Shown here: positions 43,030 through 52,109 of the stretch, piece after piece
How positions within the stretch are numbered: position 1 is the first letter of the stretch
Layout of the letters: each line of letters opens with the position of its first letter
DNA from: Fibrobacter succinogenes
GTDB lineage: Bacteria > Fibrobacterota > Fibrobacteria > Fibrobacterales > Fibrobacteraceae
Assembly (NCBI GenBank): GCA_902762795.1
Contig: CACWPM010000007.1
Span: 62,001-126,000 of the forward strand
Direction of reading: 5' to 3'
Length of the DNA: 64,000 nucleotides
Program-made: the position numbers and the translations under genes
Notes under the pieces: generated by a model
Told to the model about the DNA's origin: nothing
The model's database searches: none
The model's input: only the letters and a program-made list of their open reading frames with translations

Positions 43030-44238
43030 TTACAATTTCTCCTTGATACGTTGTAGCGCTACTTTCGTCTGCTCATGGTCGCCAAATGCCGTCAGGCGGA
43101 AATAGCCCTCGCCGCACGGTCCAAATCCACTACCCGGCGTTCCGACAACTTCGCACGTGGCAAGCAAGCGGTCAAAGAAATCAAACGATTTTTCACCATC
43201 GGGTAACTTCCACCAAATGTAAGGAGCATGCTCGCCACCGAAAACGGTGTAGCCACAAGCGGTAAGTTCCTTGCGAATCATGGCGGCTGTGTCCATGTAA
43301 CCGCTGATGACTGCCTTCGTCTGTTCCCAGCCTTCGGGCGTGTAAATGGCTTCGGCAGCACGCTGCGTCACGTAGCTCACGCCGTTGAACTTGGTGCATT
43401 GACGACGGTTCCACATCGCGCGGAGTTTTTTCAGTTCATGCGGAACTATCGTATAAGCGCAACGAACGCCCGTGAATCCAGCGGTCTTGCTGAAGCTGCG
43501 GAATTCAATTGCACAAGTGCGAGCCCCCGGAATTTCGTAAATGGAGTGCGGGAGTTTTTCGTCACGAATGTAGCAGTTGTACGCTCCATCGAACAAAATA
43601 ATAGCGCCTGTTTCGTTGGCATAATCCACGAACTTCTGGAGCGTTTCACGAGAAAGAACAGTACCCGTCGGGTTATTCGGGCTGCAAAGATAAATTAACT
43701 GCACCGGATTTTTGGGAAGGTCCGGCTGGAAGTTGTTTTCGGCGGTCGATGCAAGGTAAGTCACTTCGGAGAAATGCCCGTCCACCTGCAAAGTGCCTGC
43801 GCGACCGGCCATTACGTTGCTATCAAGGTATACGGGATAAACCGGATCCGGAATTGCAATTTTCGCATCAGCCGAGAAAAGCTCCTGAATGTTGGCTACA
43901 TCGCATTTGGAACCGTCACTCACAAAGACATCGTCTGGATCTATATCGATTCCGCGAGACGTATATTCGCCACGAATAATCGCTTCACGAAGAAAATCAT
44001 ACCCTTGCTCAGGACCGTAACCGCGGAACGTCCACTTGACGCCCATTTCGTTCACCGCTTTGTGCATCGCCTCGATCACGGCCGGGATAATTGGAGACGT
44101 GACATCGCCGATTCCTAGACGGATGATGTCTGCGTTTTCGTGAGTGCCCTGGTATTCCTTGATTTTTTTTGCAATCGTTGAAAAAAGGTAACTGCCAGGA
44201 AGACGATCGTAGTAAGGATTGATGATTGATTCGTTCAT
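43030..44238 (-). CDS. dapL: LL-diaminopimelate aminotransferase DapL
   Basis: DapL converts tetrahydrodipicolinate directly to LL-diaminopimelate, a route shared with plants, chlamydiae and some other bacteria. The 402 residues have the fold-type I aminotransferase layout: the N-terminal IRLGIGDVTSPI and GYGPEQGYDFLREAI, YLCSPNNPTG (about 186-195), and the PLP lysine in FRSFSKTAGFTGVR (about 250). It starts at ATG 44238, 52 bases after dapF, with a stretch of TAGGTATTAAGTG-type repeat between. Probably co-transcribed with dapF from the sigma54 promoter at 45138. Confidence 0.94.
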   Translation of the reverse strand: MNESIINPYYDRLPGSYLFSTIAKKIKEYQGTHENADIIRLGIGDVTSPIIPAVIEAMHKAVNEMGVKWTFRGYGPEQGYDFLREAIIRGEYTSRGIDIDPDDVFVSDGSKCDVANIQELFSADAKIAIPDPVYPVYLDSNVMAGRAGTLQVDGHFSEVTYLASTAENNFQPDLPKNPVQLIYLCSPNNPTGTVLSRETLQKFVDYANETGAIILFDGAYNCYIRDEKLPHSIYEIPGARTCAIEFRSFSKTAGFTGVRCAYTIVPHELKKLRAMWNRRQCTKFNGVSYVTQRAAEAIYTPEGWEQTKAVISGYMDTAAMIRKELTACGYTVFGGEHAPYIWWKLPDGEKSFDFFDRLLATCEVVGTPGSGFGPCGEGYFRLTAFGDHEQTKVALQRIKEKL

Positions 44239-44285
44239 GATTAGGTTTTTAGGTGTTAGGTAATAGGTATTAAGTGTTAGGGATT
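44239..44285. repeat. Single-arm TTAGGTATTAGG repeat between dapF and dapL
   Basis: The plus strand reads TTAGGTTTTTAGGTGTTAGG, then TAATAGGTATTAAGTG and TTAGGGATTAGTGGTTAGG. Only one arm of the larger mosaics is present, without the central hairpins. It ends at the dapF stop region. Confidence 0.6.
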
Positions 44286-44290
44286 AGTGG

Positions 44291-45100
44291 TTAGGCGATT
44301 TCGCCTTTGAAGACTTCTTTCGCAGGGCCGGTCATAAAAACGGGACCGCCTTCTTCGTGCTTGATGTGGAGCGTTCCACCATCCAAAACGACATCGGCTT
44401 CCAGGCCTATGCGACCCGTGCGTTGAGCGGCAACAAGCGTTGCGCAGCTTCCAGTGCCGCACGCCATCGTCACTCCACAACCGCGTTCCCAGACGCGCAT
44501 ACGGATTGTATTTTCATTGATTACTTGCGCAAATTCAATATTGCAACGGTCAGGGAAAATCTTATCGACTTCGAGGATGCTTCCCCAGTTTTCAAGCTGG
44601 ATTTTTTCGATATCATCAACAAAAATAACGGTGTGCGGATTGCCCATCGAAACGGTTTCGCCCGTAAAATCAAAAGTGTCAGCCGTGAGCTTGATCGTTC
44701 CCAAGAAATCACGCGGGAGCCCCATATTTACACAAACACGGCCATCCGGCAGAACGGATGGCTTCACAAGACCGCTTTGGGTGTGCAAGACAAAATTGTT
44801 ATCGTCGCTAAGACCACGACTCTGGATAAACTTTGCCACGCAGCGGGTGGCGTTTCCGCACATGGCTGCTTCGGAACCGTCCGCGTTGAAAATGCGCATT
44901 TCGAATTCGTTACTTTTTACATTTTCGTTCAGCGGAGTCACGACTACAACCCCGTCAGCGCCAATGCCAAAGCGCCTATCGCAAAGTTCAATTACACGCT
45001 GTTCCAGAGCCTTGCCCGGAGTCATGTCGAAAGACTCACCTGGTTCGACCAAGACAAAATCGTTGCCGAGACCGGTCCATTTTGAAAATTTTAAAGACAT
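44291..45100 (-). CDS. dapF: Diaminopimelate epimerase DapF
   Basis: DapF interconverts LL- and meso-diaminopimelate for peptidoglycan and lysine. The two catalytic cysteines are in AAMCGNATRC (about 80) and MACGTGSCA (about 215). GLGNDFVLVE at the N-terminus and FNADGSEA are also diagnostic. The 269 residues are the normal length. AAAGGA precedes ATG 45100. A sigma54 promoter lies 38-52 bases upstream, giving a predicted 5' leader of about 26 bases. dapL follows on the same strand. Confidence 0.95.
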   Translation of the reverse strand: MSLKFSKWTGLGNDFVLVEPGESFDMTPGKALEQRVIELCDRRFGIGADGVVVVTPLNENVKSNEFEMRIFNADGSEAAMCGNATRCVAKFIQSRGLSDDNNFVLHTQSGLVKPSVLPDGRVCVNMGLPRDFLGTIKLTADTFDFTGETVSMGNPHTVIFVDDIEKIQLENWGSILEVDKIFPDRCNIEFAQVINENTIRMRVWERGCGVTMACGTGSCATLVAAQRTGRIGLEADVVLDGGTLHIKHEEGGPVFMTGPAKEVFKGEIA

Positions 45101-45137
45101 AAAATGTAATCCTTTTTACGCTATTCGCGCACTATAG

Positions 45138-45152
45138 GCAAAAACCGTGCCA
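45138..45152 (-). promoter_or_regulatory. Sigma54 promoter of dapF-dapL
   Basis: On the minus strand the sequence is TGGCACGGTTTTTGC, a full match to the -24/-12 consensus (TGGCAC, five bases, TTGC). Transcription should start near 45127. The identical 15 bases precede gltB. Confidence 0.85.
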
Positions 45153-45153
45153 C

Positions 45154-45172
45154 TTTTACAATTTGAGTAAAA
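45154..45172. promoter_or_regulatory. Promoter-proximal palindrome at dapF
   Basis: TTTTAC-AATTTGA-GTAAAA abuts the -24 element, centred about 36 bases before the predicted start. The same type of site sits in the same place at gltB (51253-51271). Confidence 0.65.
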
Positions 45173-45234
45173 ATGCTGTTTTTAAGCAAATTTAAAGGAT
45201 TTTTAAAATTATTGAATTTTCACGAATTGAAAAG

Positions 45235-45289
45235 TTTTACAAAGTATGTAAAAACAACAAAAGAGTTTTACATAAATTGTAAAACTCTT
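45235..45289. promoter_or_regulatory. Two distal palindromes upstream of dapF, second also a possible gltD terminator
   Basis: TTTTAC-AAAGTAT-GTAAAA lies at 45235-45253, and AAGAGTTTTAC-ATAAATT-GTAAAACTCTT at 45261-45289. They are centred about 117 and 148 bases before the dapF start, suitable for an enhancer-binding protein. The second has 11-bp arms and, read on the minus strand, is followed by TTTTGTTGTTTTT, so it may also terminate gltD, whose stop is at 45312. Confidence 0.65.
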
Positions 45290-45311
45290 GATTTTCAGTA
45301 ACGGAGATGTA

Positions 45312-46676
45312 TTATTTGAGTCGGTTTACGACCTGCTTGGCGCTCGCCATGGCTCGCACCACAAGTGATGCACCGTTGGCACAGTCACCGACAGCGTAAA
45401 TGTTACGTGCCGGGTCAGGGATGATTGCCGTACGGGGAGTGAGTTTCAGGCCCAAGTCGTTCACGAGACCATCGGCAGGAACGCCCGTGAAGCCCATCGC
45501 GAGCACGACCAGATCGGCTTCGATGATTTCCGTGGAATTCGGAACTTCATTCGGCTTGAGCGGCTTGCCGAGCGGAGACATATCCCATTCGACACGGACT
45601 GCTTCGACACCAGCCACGTGACCGTCCTTGACAATAAACTGCTTGGATGACACGTTCCAGCGCCGTTCGCCGCCTTCGTGGTGCGCATAGCTCGTGCGCA
45701 GCAAGTACGGCCAATCCGGCCACGGCGTCGAGGGAGAACGTTCCTCGGGCGGTTTGGGCATGAACTCCACCTGGAGCACGCTCTTGCAACCTTCGCGGAT
45801 GGCTTTGCCCACGCAGTCGTTACCCGTATCGCCACCGCCAATGATCAAGACCTTCTTGCCCTTGGCATTGTACTTTTCCGGATCATTGCAATCGGGCATT
45901 TCGGCACCGTGCAAGTAATCGAGCGCTAGATAAATGCCTTCGGCTTCGCGGCCCGGGATTTTCAGGTCACGGGCGTTCGGCGTACCGATGGCGAGAAATG
46001 TGTAATCGAAATTGCGATGGATGTATTCTGCAGAAATATCCTTGCCGATTTCGGTATTGCAAACAAACTTGATGCCGGCCGCTTCGAGGAGCGCTACGCG
46101 GCGGTCGATTACTTGCTTTTCGAGTTTCCAGTTCGGGATGCCGTAACGCAGAAGTCCACCCGGCTTTTCGTGCTTTTCATAAACTGTAACGGCAAAGCCT
46201 TTGCGACGGAGCGCTTCGGCGGCAAACAGGCCCGCAGGGCCTGCACCAATCACGGCGGCAGTCTTTCCGTTCAGTTCTGCGTTCGGGAGGCTCACCCAGC
46301 CTTCTTCAAACGCCGTTTCGATCATGAACTTTTCGACCTGGCGCACCATCACGGCATCGTCATTCAGGTTGCGCGTGCAGCAAGATTCGCAAAGTGCAGG
46401 GCAAACACGTCCCGTGAATTCCGGGAAGAAAGCCGTCTTGCTAATGATATCGTAACCCTTGCGGATATCGCCAGCGGCAACAGCTTCATTAAATTCAGGA
46501 ACGAGGTTTCCGAGCGGGCAACCTGCACCGTGGCAGAACGGCACTCCGCAATTCGAGCAGCGACCGGCCTGAGCCACAATTTCAACGGCGGTCAGCGGGC
46601 GTTCAACTTCTTTCACGTCCTTGACACGTTCATCAACCGGACGGTAAACATCTTGAATTCGATTAATTTGCTGCAT
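45312..46676 (-). CDS. gltD: Glutamate synthase small subunit GltD
   Basis: GltD passes NADPH electrons through FAD and iron-sulfur centres to GltB for glutamate synthesis. The N-terminal cysteines CSNCGVPFCHGAGCP (about 38-52) bind an iron-sulfur cluster. The FAD site is GAGPAGLFAAEAL (about 150), and the NADPH site is GGGDTGNDCVGKAI (about 285). The start ATG 46676 has TTGGAG upstream; the in-frame extension to 46733 runs into repeat sequence. The protein has 454 residues, slightly shorter than many. It follows gltB by about 105 bases filled by a mosaic repeat. Confidence 0.94.
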   Translation of the reverse strand: MQQINRIQDVYRPVDERVKDVKEVERPLTAVEIVAQAGRCSNCGVPFCHGAGCPLGNLVPEFNEAVAAGDIRKGYDIISKTAFFPEFTGRVCPALCESCCTRNLNDDAVMVRQVEKFMIETAFEEGWVSLPNAELNGKTAAVIGAGPAGLFAAEALRRKGFAVTVYEKHEKPGGLLRYGIPNWKLEKQVIDRRVALLEAAGIKFVCNTEIGKDISAEYIHRNFDYTFLAIGTPNARDLKIPGREAEGIYLALDYLHGAEMPDCNDPEKYNAKGKKVLIIGGGDTGNDCVGKAIREGCKSVLQVEFMPKPPEERSPSTPWPDWPYLLRTSYAHHEGGERRWNVSSKQFIVKDGHVAGVEAVRVEWDMSPLGKPLKPNEVPNSTEIIEADLVVLAMGFTGVPADGLVNDLGLKLTPRTAIIPDPARNIYAVGDCANGASLVVRAMASAKQVVNRLK

Positions 46677-46689
46677 ATCAAATCTCCAA

Positions 46690-46795
46690 GTTAAGGTTAT
46701 AGGTTGTAGATAAATTTCATGTGTTTCGCACATCTTTTATAGACGGCTTTGCCGTGAATTTTTCCTAATACCTAATACCTGTTACCTGTTTCCTC
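46690..46795. repeat. Intergenic mosaic between gltB and gltD
   Basis: The left arm is GGTTATAGGTTGTAG, the centre has ATGTGTTTCGCACAT and ACGGCTTTGCCGT hairpins, and the right arm is CCTAATACCTAATACCTG. The design matches the element at 29632-29757 piece by piece, although the hairpin stems differ in sequence. The right arm contains the gltB stop codon (46782-46784). Confidence 0.7.
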
Positions 46796-49700
46796 CCATC
46801 GCTAAAGCGTGACGGTATTCAACCGGGAATACCTTTACAAATTTCGGACGGGCATCATTCCAGTCTTCGAGAATGCGCTTGCCCTTTGCAGAACCCGTTG
46901 CTTCGACGTGCTGCTTGATGATGTCGAGGAGTTCCTTTTCGCTTTCCGTTCCCGGAAGCACGCTTTCAAGGTCCACAGAATCCACATTGCAGCTCAAGTC
47001 GAAGTGACCCGTTTCATCGTAGACGTATGCAAGACCACCCGTCATACCGGCAGCGAAGTTCACGCCCACGCGACCGAGCACAACCACGCGACCACCCGTC
47101 ATGTATTCGCAACCATGGTCACCGACGCCTTCAGAGACGAGAAGCATACCGGAGTTACGGATACCGAAGCGTTCGCCAGCGAGACCGTTGATGAACACCT
47201 TACCGCTCGTGCCACCGTAACCGATGACGTTGCCGGCGATGACGTTGTCTTCGGCCTTGAACGTTGCGTTGTGCGGCGGTCGAACGATAATCTTACCACC
47301 GCTTAAGCCCTTTGCCATAAAGTCGTTGACTTCACCTTCCAAGTCGAGCGTGATACCCGGAGCGAGGAATGCGCCAAAGCTCTGGCCGGCAACGCCCTGC
47401 AGGTGAATCTTGATGGTGTCTTCGGGGAGGCCCTTTGCACCGTAGAAATCATCGACGTAGCCGGAGGTTTCTGTACCGACCGTGCGGTCCGTGTTGTGGA
47501 TCATGGCCGAGAGTTCCACCGACTTGCCTTCTTTGAAGGAATCCTGCACGAACGGGATGATTTCGCGACGGTCAAAGTTGACGAGTTCTTCAGGTTCATA
47601 ATTCTCATCAAAGGACTTGCAACCTTCAACGGTCTGGAAAACCTTGCTGAAGTCGAGGTGCTTTGCCTTGTAGAATTCAATAGCGTGGTTCACGTCGAGC
47701 AAGTCGCTGCGGCCACAAGCGTCGTGAAGGCTCTTGAGACCGAGGCTTGCAAGGATTTCACGGACTTCGTCGGCGATGAAGTACAAGAAGTTCTTGACGT
47801 ATTCCGGCTTGCCCTTGAAGTGCTTGCGGAGTTCCGGATCCTGTGTGGCAAGGCCCATCGGGCACTGGTTCGTATGGCAGCGGCGGTCCATAATGCAACC
47901 GAGCGATACGAGCAAGTTCGTGGCGAAGCCAAATTCTTCGGCACCGAGGAGAGCGCCAATCACGACATCACGGCCAGTCTTGAGCTGACCATCGACCTGG
48001 AGCTTTACGCGGCCACGGAGGTTGTTCAAAACGAGAGTCTGTTCGGCTTCGGCGATACCGAGTTCCCACGGCAAGCCCGCATGCTTGATGGAAGTGAGCG
48101 GAGATGCGCCCGTACCGCCATCGTGACCGGAAATGAGAACGACGTTTGCATGAGCCTTGGCAACACCGGCTGCAATCGTACCGACACCGACTTCAGACAC
48201 AAGCTTCACGGAAACACGAGCCTTCGGATTGGAGTTGTGCAAGTCGTAAATGAGCTGGGCCAAGTCTTCGATAGAGTAAATATCGTGATGCGGCGGCGGA
48301 GAAATAAGCGACACATTCGGGATGGAATGGCGCACGCGGGCTACAAATTCATTCACCTTGCGGGCCGGGAGCTGACCGCCTTCACCCGGCTTTGCTCCCT
48401 GAGCCATCTTGATCTGTAAATCCTTGGCATGGCGCAAGTAATCGATCGTCACACCGAAACGTCCAGAAGCGATCTGGCGGATGGCGGAACTGCGAATTTC
48501 ACCGTTCGGCCCCGGCGTATTGCGATCCGGGTCTTCACCACCTTCACCGCAGTTGCTCATGGCACCCACGCTGTTCATGGCGATAGCGATGGTTTCGTGA
48601 GCTTCCGGGCTCAAGGAGCCAAGGCTCATGGCGCCAGCGACAAAGTGCTTGACGATGTCTTCGCGGGATTCGACTTCGGAAATATCGATCGGAGTCGTTT
48701 CCTTGAACTTGAAGAGGCCGCGGAGTGTGGCGAGGCGTTCGGACTGATCGTCAATGAGCTTGGAATAGGCCTTGAACTTTTCGTAATCACCCATCTGCAC
48801 GGCCTGGCGGAATGCGGCGATGGACTGCGGAGTCCACAAGTGGCGTTCGCCTTCGCTGCGGTAGCGGTACTGGCCGCCTTCCTTGAGAACGCTGCTGGCA
48901 TCGGCAAGAGCGATATGGCAACGAGCGTCGATTTCCTGGGCGATTTCCTTGAGGCCGATTCCTTCGATACGGCTTGCGGTACCCGGGAGGTACTTGTCGA
49001 TAAATTCGCGGTTGAGACCGACGGCTTCGAAAATCTGTGCACTGCGGTAGCTGCGGAGCGTCGAAATGCCCATCTTGGACATGATCTTCAAGAGACCTTT
49101 ATCGACAGCCTTGATGTAGTTGGCTGCAGCCGTAACCGGATCCACATCGAGTTCGCCGTTATGGCACATGTTCGAAATGCTTTCGAGAGCGAGGTACGGG
49201 TTGATGACCGTTGCGCCGTAACCAAGCAAGAGTGCAAAGTGCATGACTTCGCGGACTTCGCCGGACTGCACGATCAAGCCGATTTCTGGGCGGACGCCGG
49301 CTTCGACAAGTGTGCGGTTCACGCAAGCTGTAGCAAGGAGCGACGGCATTGGCACATAGCCCCAATCGACATTCTTGTCCGAAAGTACGATGATGTTGAA
49401 ACCGTCCTGCACGGCACGGACCGCATCGCCAGCGAGTTTCTGCAAAGCTTCTTCGAGGACTTCGCCGTTACCGCCAATCGGGAACTGCATCTTGAGAACT
49501 TTAGCCTTGAAGCTCTTGTCACCGATGTTTTCAAAGCGACGGATTTCGTCTTCGGTCACGACCGGGCGCGGAATCTTGATGAGGTGAGCCTGTTCCGGAG
49601 TTTCTTCGAGAATGTTGCCGTGGTTGCCGATGTAAGTCGTAAGGCTCATCACGAGTTCTTCACGAATCGGGTCAATCGGCGGGTTCGTCACCTGGGCGAA

Positions 49701-51203
49701 AAGCTGCTTGAAATAGTTGAACAGCGGCTGCGGCTTGTCCGAAAGCACGGCGAGTGCAGCGTCGTTACCCATGGAACCGAGCGGTTCTGCGCCGGTCTTT
49801 GCCATCGGCTGCAAAATTATGCTCAAGTCTTCGGCGGAATATCCAAAACGTTTCTGCTGGATGAGCAAGTCGGCAGGAACATCAGACGGATTGATTTCGC
49901 TGAAGAGGCCGCGGACACTCATCTTGTTTTCGGCAACCCAGCGGCGATACGGCTTGCTGCGTGCCACGAGCGCCTTCATTTCGGCATTCTTCAAGATACG
50001 GTGATTTTCGATATCGAGGTAAATGATTTCACCCGGTTTTAAACGTCCCTTTTCTTCGACCTGGTCGTCATCGATGTCGAGCACGCCCGTTTCAGATGCC
50101 ATGACGAACAAACCGTCTTTACATAAAGTGTAACGTGCCGGACGGAGACCGTTACGGTCGAGAATTGCACCCGCGTTCACGCCATCGGAGAACGCAACAG
50201 CTGCCGGGCCATCCCACGGTTCCATCAACATGGATTCATATTCAAAGAATCCGCGCACATCGCGGCCGAGGTAGTGCTTTTGTCCCCAAGCTTGCGGCAT
50301 CATCATGAGCATCGCATGCGGGAGGCTACGGCCAGCGGCCACCAAAAGTTCAAACATGTTGTCGAGGCTAGCGGAGTCGCTCTGGCCTGCGGCAATCAGC
50401 GGCAAGCACTTCTGCAAATCTTCGCCAATGCGGTCGCTCTTGAGGTACGGTTCCCGAGCCTTGAGGCTGTTCAAGTTTCCGCGGAGCGTGTTGATTTCGC
50501 CGTTGTGAGCGAGGTAGCGGAACGGATGAGCCAAGGGCCAAGTCGGGAACGTGTTGGTCGAATAACGCTGGTGGACAAGTGCAATAGCACTTTCGAAATC
50601 GTTATCCTTCAAATCCTTGTAAAAGCCTTCGATCTGTGTGGCGAGTAAGAGACCCTTATAAACAATCGTCTTGGAGCTGCAAGAGCAGATGTAAAGATTC
50701 TTGATAGACTTTTCGATCAAGCGGCGGAGTACAAACAGCTTGATTTCAAACGCATCGTTCGATTCGAACTTGGAACCGTCAAAAATATACTGGCGGATAT
50801 GCGGAAGTGTTTCGCGAGCTGTGTGACCAATGGCGGACGGGTCCACCGGAACTTCACGGATCTTGACGACCGGAGCACCTTCGGCTGCAGCGAGCTTTTC
50901 AATTTCGGCATCGGCAGAATCGGCTGCCACCGTATTTTCGACAAAGATCATTGCCACGCCGTAACGGTTCGGCAGCTCGTTGTAGATTTTGTGGAAGAAC
51001 TTGTGCGGCATCGAAAGCAGAAGGCCGGCGCCATCGCCCGTTTCCGGGTCGCCACCCGTTGCACCACGGTGAAGGAGGCGCTTTAAGACGGTAATACCCT
51101 GGACGACAATCTGATGAGAAGCGATGTTATTTATATTGGCGACCAAGCCGACGCCGCAGGCGTCATGTTCGTTGGCTGGATCGTAAAGAGCTTGTGCTTG
51201 CAT
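46782..51203 (-). CDS. gltB: Glutamate synthase large subunit GltB
   Basis: GltB transfers the amide of glutamine to 2-oxoglutarate. The start ATG 51203 follows AAAGGA; the in-frame extension to 51350 would run through the sigma54 promoter and is not real. The protein has 1473 residues. The class II glutaminase domain has its Cys at residue 16 in EHDACGVGLVA. After the propeptide come the central domain, the FMN synthase domain (about 790-1190), the [3Fe-4S] cysteines CIMDRRCHTNQCPMG (about 1106-1118) and the C-terminal beta-helix. It is first in gltBD, with a sigma54 promoter 32-46 bases upstream. Confidence 0.96.
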   Translation of the reverse strand: MQAQALYDPANEHDACGVGLVANINNIASHQIVVQGITVLKRLLHRGATGGDPETGDGAGLLLSMPHKFFHKIYNELPNRYGVAMIFVENTVAADSADAEIEKLAAAEGAPVVKIREVPVDPSAIGHTARETLPHIRQYIFDGSKFESNDAFEIKLFVLRRLIEKSIKNLYICSCSSKTIVYKGLLLATQIEGFYKDLKDNDFESAIALVHQRYSTNTFPTWPLAHPFRYLAHNGEINTLRGNLNSLKAREPYLKSDRIGEDLQKCLPLIAAGQSDSASLDNMFELLVAAGRSLPHAMLMMMPQAWGQKHYLGRDVRGFFEYESMLMEPWDGPAAVAFSDGVNAGAILDRNGLRPARYTLCKDGLFVMASETGVLDIDDDQVEEKGRLKPGEIIYLDIENHRILKNAEMKALVARSKPYRRWVAENKMSVRGLFSEINPSDVPADLLIQQKRFGYSAEDLSIILQPMAKTGAEPLGSMGNDAALAVLSDKPQPLFNYFKQLFAQVTNPPIDPIREELVMSLTTYIGNHGNILEETPEQAHLIKIPRPVVTEDEIRRFENIGDKSFKAKVLKMQFPIGGNGEVLEEALQKLAGDAVRAVQDGFNIIVLSDKNVDWGYVPMPSLLATACVNRTLVEAGVRPEIGLIVQSGEVREVMHFALLLGYGATVINPYLALESISNMCHNGELDVDPVTAAANYIKAVDKGLLKIMSKMGISTLRSYRSAQIFEAVGLNREFIDKYLPGTASRIEGIGLKEIAQEIDARCHIALADASSVLKEGGQYRYRSEGERHLWTPQSIAAFRQAVQMGDYEKFKAYSKLIDDQSERLATLRGLFKFKETTPIDISEVESREDIVKHFVAGAMSLGSLSPEAHETIAIAMNSVGAMSNCGEGGEDPDRNTPGPNGEIRSSAIRQIASGRFGVTIDYLRHAKDLQIKMAQGAKPGEGGQLPARKVNEFVARVRHSIPNVSLISPPPHHDIYSIEDLAQLIYDLHNSNPKARVSVKLVSEVGVGTIAAGVAKAHANVVLISGHDGGTGASPLTSIKHAGLPWELGIAEAEQTLVLNNLRGRVKLQVDGQLKTGRDVVIGALLGAEEFGFATNLLVSLGCIMDRRCHTNQCPMGLATQDPELRKHFKGKPEYVKNFLYFIADEVREILASLGLKSLHDACGRSDLLDVNHAIEFYKAKHLDFSKVFQTVEGCKSFDENYEPEELVNFDRREIIPFVQDSFKEGKSVELSAMIHNTDRTVGTETSGYVDDFYGAKGLPEDTIKIHLQGVAGQSFGAFLAPGITLDLEGEVNDFMAKGLSGGKIIVRPPHNATFKAEDNVIAGNVIGYGGTSGKVFINGLAGERFGIRNSGMLLVSEGVGDHGCEYMTGGRVVVLGRVGVNFAAGMTGGLAYVYDETGHFDLSCNVDSVDLESVLPGTESEKELLDIIKQHVEATGSAKGKRILEDWNDARPKFVKVFPVEYRHALAMGGNR

Positions 51204-51234
51204 AGAAATCCTTTTTAGTTTTTGCGCCCAATAT

Positions 51235-51249
51235 GCAAAAACCGTGCCA
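51235..51249 (-). promoter_or_regulatory. Sigma54 promoter of gltBD
   Basis: The minus strand reads TGGCACGGTTTTTGC, identical to the dapF promoter. The predicted start of transcription is near 51224, 21 bases before the gltB start codon. Confidence 0.87.
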
Positions 51250-51252
51250 ACA

Positions 51253-51271
51253 TTCGACAAAATGCGTAAAC
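51253..51271. promoter_or_regulatory. Promoter-proximal palindrome at gltB (degenerate)
   Basis: TTCGAC-AAAATGC-GTAAAC matches the TTTTAC-N7-GTAAAA pattern in most positions and lies just upstream of the -24 element, as at dapF. Confidence 0.5.
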
Positions 51272-51385
51272 CCCGTATCAATTCATGAAAAAGCGGTTGA
51301 AAATGTAAAAGAATGGGTCTTGTGGACCGAATCTCGAAAACACGGTACAACAGCTATTTACAATTTTTGAAATTAAATTTTGAAT

Positions 51386-51404
51386 TTTTACAAAATACGT
51401 AAAT
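51386..51404. promoter_or_regulatory. Distal palindrome between gltB and the FNT gene
   Basis: TTTTAC-AAAATAC-GTAAAT has one mismatch to the shared pattern. It is centred about 171 bases before the gltB start of transcription and 60-90 bases before the divergent FNT gene, so it could serve either. Confidence 0.55.
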
Positions 51405-51484
51405 ACAGACGGTGCGAAAAACGCAAAGAAAAAATAGGCAACGAACTCTTTTGAAAAATGGTCGATTATTTTAAATTTGGCGCC

Positions 51485-52108
51485 ATGATTAATTTTATCA
51501 AGTCAATTTACTCCGGTCTGTGCATTGGAATCGGCGGAACGGTTTATCTTTCTTGCGACAATAATATACTTGGATCGTTCTTGTTCGGGCTTGGACTTTT
51601 TACAATTTTGAATTTCGGATTCAATCTTTTTACGGGCAAGGTCGGATATTTTGTCAATAACAAAATCAATTATTGGGGCTTTTTGGGAATAGTTTGGCTC
51701 GGGAATTTTATCGGGACTTTTGTTTTTGCAAAGTTGATATCGGCGACCCGCTACGGTGCAGCGCTTCAGGCAAAAGCGAACGCTCTATGCTCGGTAAAAG
51801 ACGGCGACGGTTTTGCTAGCTTGCTTGTGCTCGGAATTTTCTGCGGGATGCTCATGTTCATCGCGGCGGACGGCTATAAGACAGTCGAAAACCAGGTCGG
51901 AAAAGTTTTTATCGTATTCCTCCCGGTGATGGTCTTTATCTTGAGCGGTTTCGAGCACTGCATTGCGGACATGTTCTATTTCTCGCTTGCGGGAGACTTT
52001 TCCATGACAATGCTCAAGGCTCTTGTGGCGATAACAATTGGAAATTCTATTGGCGGCGGGCTCATCCCGCTCATGCAAAAACTGAACACTAAATCCGCGA
52101 AAGCGTAA
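51485..52108 (+). CDS. Formate/nitrite transporter (FNT) family channel
   Basis: FNT proteins are pentameric inner membrane channels for formate, nitrite or hydrosulfide. The protein (207 residues from ATG 51485, or 216 from ATG 51458) has six hydrophobic segments. It carries the family signature near the fifth helix, SGFEHCIADMFYF, and the closing TIGNSIGGGLIP. It is shorter than typical FocA or NirC (260-285), mainly at the termini. It is divergent from gltB and shares an upstream region with it, so nitrogen control, and nitrite as substrate, are possible but unproven. I prefer ATG 51485 because family helix 1 starts soon after. Confidence 0.85.
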   Translation: MINFIKSIYSGLCIGIGGTVYLSCDNNILGSFLFGLGLFTILNFGFNLFTGKVGYFVNNKINYWGFLGIVWLGNFIGTFVFAKLISATRYGAALQAKANALCSVKDGDGFASLLVLGIFCGMLMFIAADGYKTVENQVGKVFIVFLPVMVFILSGFEHCIADMFYFSLAGDFSMTMLKALVAITIGNSIGGGLIPLMQKLNTKSAKA

Positions 52109-52109
52109 A

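Noticed and set aside
46677-46733. N-terminal extension of GltD
   Set aside because: The sequence is intergenic mosaic repeat, and ATG 46676 has TTGGAG upstream.
51204-51350. N-terminal extension of GltB to 51350
   Set aside because: It would run through the sigma54 promoter and its leader; the downstream ATG 51203 has a good ribosome site and matches the family.
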